DNA from: Chloroflexota bacterium
GTDB lineage: Bacteria > Chloroflexota > Limnocylindria > Limnocylindrales > CSP1-4
Direction of reading: 5' to 3'
Length of the DNA stretch: 19,704 nt
Assembly: GCA_021786915.1 (NCBI GenBank)
Contig: JAJYMP010000591.1
Location: forward strand, 1 to 19,704
A program made the position numbers and the translations under genes. The notes under the pieces are model-generated. The model was not told the origin of the DNA. It did not search any database and saw nothing but the letters and a program-made list of their open reading frames with translations. Positions 13,884-19,704 of the stretch are shown here, one piece after another. How positions within the stretch are numbered: position 1 is the first letter of the stretch; each line of letters starts with the position of its first letter.

Positions 13884-15299
13884 GTGGACCCGCTGATGCT
13901 GTCCCGACTGCAATTCGGGATCACCACCGTCTATCACTTCCTCTTCGTCCCGCTGACGATCGGGATGGCGTTCGCCACGGCCGCCTTCCAGACGGCGTGG
14001 TACCGGACCGGCAAGGAGCAGTACCTGCGGATCACGCGATTCGTGGGCGAGCTCTTCCTGATCAACTTCGCCCTGGGCGTCGTCACCGGCATCGTCCAGG
14101 AATTCCAGTTCGGCATGAACTGGAGCAGCTACAGCCGCTTCGTCGGCGACATCTTCGGTGCCCCGCTGGCCATCGAGGGCCTGCTCGCGTTCTTCCTCGA
14201 GTCGACCTTCCTGGGCCTGTGGATCTTCGGCTGGGACCGCCTGGGCAAGGGCGTGCACCTGGCGACCATCTGGATCGCCGCCATCGGCACCGCCATCTCG
14301 GCGTACATCATCCTCGCGGCCAACGCCTGGATGCAGCACCCGGTGGGCTATGAGGTCAACCAGGCCGCCGGCCGCGCCGAGCTCACGGACTTCTTCGCGG
14401 TGGTGACCAACGTGACCGCACTGATCACGTTCCCGCACACGATCGCGGCCGCGTTCATGACCACCGGCGCCCTGCTGACCGGCGTCGCGCTGTGGCGTCT
14501 CCTCCGCCATCGGACCGAGGACGAGGGCGCCTTCCGCGCCGTCGCGAAGGCGGGCGCCGCGACGCTCCTGATCTCGGGCCTGGTCGTGGCCGTCACCGGC
14601 GACATGCAGGGCAAGATCATGACCGAACAGCAGCCGATGAAGATGGCGGCCGCCGAGGCGCTCTGGAACACCGAGCAGCCCGCCTCGTTCTCGCTGTTCA
14701 CGATCGGCACGCTCGACGGGAGCCAGAACGTCTTCTCGATCCGGGTCCCGAACTTGCTCTCGTTCCTCGCCACCGGCTCGTTCGACGGCAAGGTCCAAGG
14801 CATCAACGACCTCCAGGCGCAGGAGACCGCGAAGTACGGTCCCGGCGACTACACCCCCAACACGCCGGTCACCTACTGGACCTTCCGCCTCATGATCGGC
14901 ACGGGCGTCCTGGCGGCCCTGGCCGCCGTGTGGTTCCTCCTCAGCCTGCGCAAGGGCCGGGTCCCGGGGCGCGGCGCGACGACGGTGGCGATTCTGCTGC
15001 CGTTCCTGCCGCTGGCCGCCAACAGCTTCGCCTGGCTGTTCACGGAGGTCGGCCGCCAGCCCTGGATCGTGTTCGGGCTGATGCCCACGGCCAGCGCCGT
15101 GTCGCCCACCTCGACCGTTGCCGAGGTGCTGATCACGGTGATCGGCTTCACCGTCCTCTACGGGGCGCTGGCGGTGGTCATGGCGGGCCTCATGGTCCGC
15201 CGCGTCCGCGCCGGCCTGCCCGAGGCCGCCACCGACAAGACATTCGAGCACGAGGCCGAGCAGGAAGCTGCCGAGGCCGAGCCCGGCTTCGGATACTAG
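13884..15299 (+). CDS. cydA: Cytochrome bd ubiquinol/menaquinol oxidase subunit I
   Basis: A 471-residue multi-pass membrane protein carrying the haems of cytochrome bd, which oxidises quinol and reduces oxygen to water. The conserved N-terminus SRLQFGITTVYHFLFVPLTIG includes haem ligand His18. Glu98 and Glu106 (AIEGLLAFFLEST) correspond to the proton-channel/haem acids. His185 (TFPHTIAAAFMTTG) and Met337 (FRLMIGTG) are the haem b558 ligands. The Q-loop has K253 and E258 (PMKMAAAEALW) but lacks the long C-terminal insertion of E. coli, so it is the short-Q-loop type. TEVGRQPWIVFG (387-398) is also diagnostic. The start is GTG 13884 with GAGGA at 13873-13877; the nearby ATG 13871 is out of frame. 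The C-terminal tail is Glu-rich. It is the first gene of cydABDC. Confidence 0.97.
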   Translation: MDPLMLSRLQFGITTVYHFLFVPLTIGMAFATAAFQTAWYRTGKEQYLRITRFVGELFLINFALGVVTGIVQEFQFGMNWSSYSRFVGDIFGAPLAIEGLLAFFLESTFLGLWIFGWDRLGKGVHLATIWIAAIGTAISAYIILAANAWMQHPVGYEVNQAAGRAELTDFFAVVTNVTALITFPHTIAAAFMTTGALLTGVALWRLLRHRTEDEGAFRAVAKAGAATLLISGLVVAVTGDMQGKIMTEQQPMKMAAAEALWNTEQPASFSLFTIGTLDGSQNVFSIRVPNLLSFLATGSFDGKVQGINDLQAQETAKYGPGDYTPNTPVTYWTFRLMIGTGVLAALAAVWFLLSLRKGRVPGRGATTVAILLPFLPLAANSFAWLFTEVGRQPWIVFGLMPTASAVSPTSTVAEVLITVIGFTVLYGALAVVMAGLMVRRVRAGLPEAATDKTFEHEAEQEAAEAEPGFGY

Positions 15300-15309
15300 G
15301 AGCACGGAG

Positions 15310-16311
15310 ATGGAGCTCACCACCATCTGGTTCGCCCTCATCGCCGTCCTCTGGATCGGCTACTTCGTCCTCGAGGGCTTCGACTTCGGCGTGGGCATGC
15401 TGCTGCCGATCCTCGGCCGCAACGAGCCCGAGCGCCGGGCCATCCTGCGCACCATCGGCCCGGTCTGGGACGGCAACGAGGTCTGGGTCCTGGTCGCCGG
15501 CGGCGCGACGTTCGCCGCCTTTCCCGAGTGGTACGCGACGCTGTTCTCGGGCTTCTACCTGCCCCTGTTCCTCATCCTCGTCGGGCTGATCGTGCGAGGG
15601 GTGGGGATCGAGTACCGCAACAAGCGCGGTGCCGTGGAGTGGCGGACGCGCTGGGACACGCTCATTGCCGTCTCCAGCTTCCTGCCCGCCCTGCTGTGGG
15701 GCGTGGCGTTCGCCAACATCGTCGCCGGGGTGCCGATCGACGCGCACCGCAACTACACCGGCGACCTGTTCACGCTGCTCAACCCGTTCGGGCTCCTCGG
15801 CGGCGCGACGACGCTGCTCCTGTTCCTCACCCACGGCCTCGTGTTCCTGGCGCTCAAGACCGACGGCGACCTCCGGCAGCGCGCCAACCGCCTCGTCACG
15901 CCGGTGGGCCTCGTGACCGCGGTCGTCGCCGTGGCGTTCCTGGCGTGGGCCAACCTCCAGACCGGGACCGTGTTCTCAGCCGTCGTGGCGGCGGTCGCCG
16001 CCCTGTCCTTCGTCGGCGGTCTGGCGGCCAACCGGCTTCGCCGTGAGGGCTGGGCGTTCCTGGGCTCCGCGGTCGCCATCGGGCTCGCGGTCGTGAGCCT
16101 GTTCCTCGCGCTGTTCCCGGACGTCATGCCCTCGAGCACCGACCCGGCGTTCAGCCTCACGGTGACCAACGCCTCCTCCACGCCCTATACCCTCACGATC
16201 ATGACCGTCGTGGCCGTCGTGTTCACGCCGATCGTCCTGATCTACCAGGGGTGGACCTACTGGATCTTCCGCAAGCGCGTCACGGTGCAGCCGGCGAAGG
16301 CGCAGCCCTGA
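15310..16311 (+). CDS. cydB: Cytochrome bd oxidase subunit II
   Basis: A 333-residue integral membrane partner of CydA. Diagnostic stretches are YFVLEGFDFGVGMLLPILG (18-36, including D25), TIGPVWDGNEVWVLVAGGATFAAFP (48-72, with D54 and E57) and LIVRGVGIEYRNK (93-105). Multiple hydrophobic segments continue to about residue 322, and the length is typical of the family. The start at ATG 15310 has AGGAG at 15298-15302, 7 nt upstream, and follows cydA by only 10 bp, so the two subunits are co-translated. The 3' end may overlap cydD. No oddities in key residues. Confidence 0.97.
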   Translation: MELTTIWFALIAVLWIGYFVLEGFDFGVGMLLPILGRNEPERRAILRTIGPVWDGNEVWVLVAGGATFAAFPEWYATLFSGFYLPLFLILVGLIVRGVGIEYRNKRGAVEWRTRWDTLIAVSSFLPALLWGVAFANIVAGVPIDAHRNYTGDLFTLLNPFGLLGGATTLLLFLTHGLVFLALKTDGDLRQRANRLVTPVGLVTAVVAVAFLAWANLQTGTVFSAVVAAVAALSFVGGLAANRLRREGWAFLGSAVAIGLAVVSLFLALFPDVMPSSTDPAFSLTVTNASSTPYTLTIMTVVAVVFTPIVLIYQGWTYWIFRKRVTVQPAKAQP

Positions 16312-18263
16312 CGGAGCCGACGCCGGCGCCGCCCTCGACGGCGCCGGCGCCCACCTCGAGCCGCCCTCCTCAACCTCGTGATTCGGCCGCCCGCCTCCAG
16401 CGCCGACTGCTGACCGCGGGGGGACCCGCGACCGCCGCGCTTGCCGCTGCGGTCGCGGTCGGCCTTCTGGGCACCGCCCTGGCGATCGCGCAGGCCGGGC
16501 TCCTGGCGCACGCGATCGCCACCGCGCTGCACGACGGCGCCGGGGTCGACTCGCTCGGCCCGGCCCTGATCCTGCTGGCGCTCGTGCTCGCCGGACGCGC
16601 CGGCCTCGGCTGGGCGTCCGAGGTGGCGGCGGTCCGGATCAGCGCTCGGGTCAAGGGCGACCTGCGCGGCAGGGTGATGGCCGCGGCCGTGGCGCAGGGC
16701 CCCCGGCTCGCCGCCGAGCGCTCCAGCGCGAGGACCGCCCTGCTCGCCACGCGGGGTCTCGATGCGCTCGACGGGTTCTACGCCCGCTACGTGCCGCAGC
16801 TGGTGCTCGCCGCGATCGTGCCGGTCGCCGTGACCGTGTGCCTTGCCGGCGTGGACCTCGTCGCGGCCGCGACCGTGGCGCTGACCGTGCCGCTCATCCC
16901 GGTGTTCATGGTGCTGATCGGGCGGATGTCCACCACCCACCGGGACCGGCGGTGGGTCGCCCTCGGGCGGCTCGCGCACCGGTTCGCCGACGTCGTGGCC
17001 GGGCTGCCGACCCTGCGTGCGTTCGGACGCGCCGATGCGCAGGTGGCGACGCTCCGCCGGGTCACCGACGCGTACCGCGCCTCGACGATCGCAACCCTCC
17101 GGATCGCCTTCCTCTCCGCGATGGTCCTCGAGCTGCTGGCGACGATCTCGGTCGCGCTCGTGGCCGTGGGCGTCGGTCTGCGGCTCCAGGCGGGCGACCT
17201 GGGCCTCGAGGTGGGGCTGTTCGCGCTGGTCCTGGCCCCCGAGGCGTACCTGCCCCTCCGACGCCTCGGAGCCGAGTTCCACGCGGCCGAGGAGGGGGTG
17301 GCGGCCGCCCGCGACGTGTTCGCGCTGCTGGACGAGGCGGCGGGCGCCGCGGGCTCGGCGGTGGGGGCAGCCCAGGCTGCGCCTGCGCCTGCGCCGTCCG
17401 TCGCGGTCGGCGCTCTCCGCGCCGACCCGCCCGCCGGCATCGCCGCCCTGCGCATCGACGGCGTCTCGGTCGTCCAGCCGGGCCGGGACGTCGAGGCGCC
17501 GGCGGACGCCTCCGCCGAGGTTCGCCGGGGCGAGGTGGTGGCGGTCGCCGGTCCGAGCGGGGCGGGCAAGAGCACGCTGCTCGCTGCCGTCCTCGGGTTC
17601 GTCAAGCCGACCGCGGGACGGGTGGCGGTGGTGGGCGATGACGGGACGGCGCTCGACGTCGCCGCGCTCGACCCCGAGGCGTGGCTGGCGCGGATCGCGT
17701 GGGTGCCGCAGGTGCCGTATCTCGCGCCGGTGAGCGTGGCCGACAACGTCCGCCTCGGCGCGCCTGGAGCGAGCGACGAGGCGATCGCCGCGGCGCTGGC
17801 CGCGGTCGGGCTGGGCGACGTGCCGCTCGACCGCCTCCTCGGGGAGCGGGGGAGCGGGCTCTCGGGCGGCCAGCGGCGCCGCATCGGCGTGGCCCGGGCG
17901 CTGGTTCGCCGGGCGCCGGTGCTGCTGCTGGACGAGCCGACGGCCGGCCTCGACATCGCGGCCGAGCGCCAGGTGCTCTCGGCGGTCCGCGCCGAGGCGG
18001 ATCGCGGTGCGATCGTCCTGCTCGTGGCCCATCGGCCGGGCGCCGTCGAGGAGGCGGACCGAACCGTGGCGGTGCGCTGGCGAGGCCTCGGGCCGGGCAT
18101 GGGCGACGACCCGGGCGACCAGCCGGGCGACGGCGAGGGGGCCGATGGCGCCGAACCCGCACCGGCCGCCGCCGCCGATGCGGGCGAGGTCGCCGAGGCG
18201 GTCGGGCGCGAATTCGACCGGAAGGTCGCGACCGCCCCCGCGTCGTCGGGTTCGCGGCCGTGA
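16251..18263 (+). CDS. cydD: ABC exporter subunit CydD (cytochrome bd assembly)
   Basis: One half of the CydDC exporter, which moves reduced thiols (glutathione/cysteine in E. coli) and/or handles haem, and is required for mature cytochrome bd. Membrane segments lie between about 58 and 330, with GRAGLGWASEVAAVRISARVK (115-135) typical of the family. The ATPase follows: Walker A GPSGAGKST (434-442), Q-loop WVPQ, signature LSGGQ (537-541), Walker B VLLLDEP (557-563) and switch His594. A 60-residue Gly/Asp/Ala-rich tail (611-670) follows. The start is uncertain: GTG 16251 is the only canonical start codon before the first membrane segment but overlaps cydB by 61 bp. CTG 16308 overlaps the cydB stop as CTGA, with GAAGG 7 nt upstream, and would start just before the Pro-rich region. 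The pattern of 4-bp overlaps in this window favours CTG, but that is an inference. Confidence 0.92.
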   Translation: MDLLDLPQARHGAAGEGAALTEPTPAPPSTAPAPTSSRPPQPRDSAARLQRRLLTAGGPATAALAAAVAVGLLGTALAIAQAGLLAHAIATALHDGAGVDSLGPALILLALVLAGRAGLGWASEVAAVRISARVKGDLRGRVMAAAVAQGPRLAAERSSARTALLATRGLDALDGFYARYVPQLVLAAIVPVAVTVCLAGVDLVAAATVALTVPLIPVFMVLIGRMSTTHRDRRWVALGRLAHRFADVVAGLPTLRAFGRADAQVATLRRVTDAYRASTIATLRIAFLSAMVLELLATISVALVAVGVGLRLQAGDLGLEVGLFALVLAPEAYLPLRRLGAEFHAAEEGVAAARDVFALLDEAAGAAGSAVGAAQAAPAPAPSVAVGALRADPPAGIAALRIDGVSVVQPGRDVEAPADASAEVRRGEVVAVAGPSGAGKSTLLAAVLGFVKPTAGRVAVVGDDGTALDVAALDPEAWLARIAWVPQVPYLAPVSVADNVRLGAPGASDEAIAAALAAVGLGDVPLDRLLGERGSGLSGGQRRRIGVARALVRRAPVLLLDEPTAGLDIAAERQVLSAVRAEADRGAIVLLVAHRPGAVEEADRTVAVRWRGLGPGMGDDPGDQPGDGEGADGAEPAPAAAADAGEVAEAVGREFDRKVATAPASSGSRP

Positions 18264-19704
18264 GCGCCCTGGTCGCGGTCCTCCGCTTGGGGCGCCCGGT
18301 CACCCCGCGCCTGCTGCTGGCGGTCCTGGCCGGCGTCGGCGCGGCAGGCTGCGCCATCGGCCTGTCGGCCACCTCGGCCTGGCTCATCGCGAGGGCAGCC
18401 GAGCAGCCGCCCATGTTCGCGCTGATGCTGGCCATCACCGGCGTCCGGGCCTTCGGCATCGGGCGGGGCCTGCTGCGCTACGCGGAGCGGCTGGCCGCCC
18501 ACGACGCGGCCTTCCGCGTCCTCGCTGAGCTGCGGGCGGTCACGTACGCGCACCTCGCCCGCCTCGCGCCCGCCGGTCTCGCCGAGCTGCGCTCGGGCGA
18601 CCTCCTCGCGCGACTGGTGGGCGACGTGGACGGCCTCGCCGACCTGTGGCTGCGGGTCCTGCTGCCGATGGCCTCGGCCGGGATCGCGACGGCCGGCGCG
18701 GTCCTCGTCGTGGGCGGGCTGCTGCCGCTGGCCGGCGGGGTCCTCGCCGCCACCGTGCTGCTGACGGTCGTCGGCGGCCCGCTCGCGGCCGGCGCCGTGG
18801 CCCGCCAGGCGGAGGGCCGTCTTGCCCCGTGCCGTGGCGAGCTGGCCGAGACGGCGCTCGAGACGCTCCACGGGGCGCCCGAGCTGGTGGCGCTCGGCGC
18901 CGCGCCGCGCGCGCTCGCCGCCGTGGCCGCGGTCAGCGCCCGGCTTGCCGCAGCCGAGCGGCGGTCCGCGCTGGGTGCCGGGACCGGGACGCTCGTGGCT
19001 GGCATCGCCTCAGGGGCGGCGGTGTGGATCTCGCTGCTGACCGGCATTGCGGCCGTGCGCAACGGCAGCCTCGCCGGCGTCGGGCTCGCCGTCGTCGCGC
19101 TCACGCCGATCGCCGTCCACGAGGTCGTGGCCCCGCTTGCGCCGGCGGCGCGCCTGCTCCCCGGGCTCGCGACGTCCGCCGCTCGAGTGCGCGAGCTGCT
19201 GACCCGGCCAGAGCCGGTCGCGGAGCCCGCCGAACCCGCGCCTGTGCCGGAGGGGCCGCTGGGCCTGCGGGCGCGCTCGCTCCGGGTGCGTTACCCGGGC
19301 GCGGATTCCGATGCCCTCGGCCCGCTCGACCTCGAGGTCCCGGCTGGCGTGCATCTCGTCGTCACGGGCCCCAGCGGCGCCGGCAAGAGCACGCTCGCCT
19401 CGGCCTGCATGCGGTTCCTCGACCCTGCCGCCGGCGCGATCGAGCTCGTCGGCGCCGACGGCTCGGTCGACATCACCGGCCTTCGCGGCGATGACGTTCG
19501 CCGCGTCGTGGGCCTGTGCGAGCAGGACCCGCACGTGTTCGACGGGACGCTGGGCGACAACCTGCGGCTGGCGCGCCCGGAGGCCGGGCAGGACGAGCTG
19601 GAGGCGGCACTCGGCGCGGCGGGCCTGCGCACGTTCGTGCACGGCCTGCCGAAGGGCCTCGCCACACGGGTGGGGGAGCGCGGGGCGCGCCTCTCAGGCG
19701 GGCA
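18260..19704 (+). CDS. cydC: ABC exporter subunit CydC (3' truncated by window edge)
   Basis: The second half of the CydDC exporter, forming a heterodimer with CydD. The GTG at 18260 overlaps the cydD stop as GTGA. The first 481 residues are visible and the frame stays open to the window end. The family-specific stretch GLSATSAWLIARAAEQPPMF (34-53), then TGVRAFGIGRGLLRYAERLAAHD (60-82) and RSGDLLARLVGDVDGLADLW (111-130), identifies CydC rather than a generic exporter. Walker A GPSGAGKST is at 370-378, the Q-loop is CEQDPHVFDGTLGDN, and the window cuts the signature at LSGG. Walker B and the C-terminus lie outside. Gene order cydA-B-D-C matches the E. coli arrangement of the four genes. Confidence 0.95.
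   Translation, partial: MSALVAVLRLGRPVTPRLLLAVLAGVGAAGCAIGLSATSAWLIARAAEQPPMFALMLAITGVRAFGIGRGLLRYAERLAAHDAAFRVLAELRAVTYAHLARLAPAGLAELRSGDLLARLVGDVDGLADLWLRVLLPMASAGIATAGAVLVVGGLLPLAGGVLAATVLLTVVGGPLAAGAVARQAEGRLAPCRGELAETALETLHGAPELVALGAAPRALAAVAAVSARLAAAERRSALGAGTGTLVAGIASGAAVWISLLTGIAAVRNGSLAGVGLAVVALTPIAVHEVVAPLAPAARLLPGLATSAARVRELLTRPEPVAEPAEPAPVPEGPLGLRARSLRVRYPGADSDALGPLDLEVPAGVHLVVTGPSGAGKSTLASACMRFLDPAAGAIELVGADGSVDITGLRGDDVRRVVGLCEQDPHVFDGTLGDNLRLARPEAGQDELEAALGAAGLRTFVHGLPKGLATRVGERGARLSGG

Noticed and set aside
16251..19704. CydD/CydC as a drug or peptide exporter pair of a novel system
   Set aside because: Direct linkage to cydA and cydB and the CydC-specific SATSAWLIARAAEQPP region identify the standard cytochrome bd assembly exporter.

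Overview
The window is a very GC-rich (by eye about 70% or more) bacterial chromosome segment with tightly packed, mostly plus-strand genes, GTG starts and 4-bp stop/start overlaps. Composition, the gene set (RDD protein, secreted polysaccharide deacetylase, SGNH hydrolase, cydABDC) and a tRNA-Trp-type T-box upstream of trp suggest a high-GC Chloroflexota (for example a Limnocylindria-like lineage) or possibly an actinobacterium. This assignment is an inference and only moderately secure.

Layout. (1) 1-2.5 kb: the 3' part of serS (seryl-tRNA synthetase), an RDD membrane protein, a bidirectional-looking hairpin, and a convergent secreted polysaccharide deacetylase on the minus strand. (2) 2.6-4.7 kb: tRNA-Ser(UGA), a small membrane-anchored hypothetical protein, a decayed stretch joining a flavodoxin-like N-terminus to a VOC/glyoxalase C-terminus, and a secreted SGNH hydrolase followed by a strong hairpin. 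(3) 4.7-12.5 kb: a complete tryptophan operon, trpE-trpG-trpD-trp(C-F-B)-trpA. It is preceded by three palindromes spaced exactly 42 bp apart, a good sigma70-type promoter, and a long leader with the hallmarks of a T-box riboswitch: AGUA/GAA-UGG-A specifier loop, AGAGA and GGUGCGAGCC stem I motifs, GGGUGGCACCGCGG T-box, antiterminator and terminator. (4) 12.5-13.9 kb: a structured non-coding stretch with five GCGCCAA/TTGGCGC heptamers, a DinB-like hypothetical protein that may be leaderless, a frameshifted LuxR HTH remnant, and operator-like palindromes. (5) 13.9-19.7 kb: cydA-cydB-cydD-cydC, encoding cytochrome bd oxidase and its ABC-type assembly exporter; cydC runs off the right edge.

How it works together. 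The trp operon carries every enzymatic step from chorismate to tryptophan. Its leader should let transcription continue only when uncharged tRNA-Trp is present. The most unusual coding feature is one uninterrupted 964-codon frame that joins complete-looking TrpC (IGP synthase), TrpF (PRA isomerase) and TrpB (tryptophan synthase beta) domains; TrpA remains separate. The cyd operon encodes a quinol oxidase of the short Q-loop type plus the CydDC exporter needed for its maturation.
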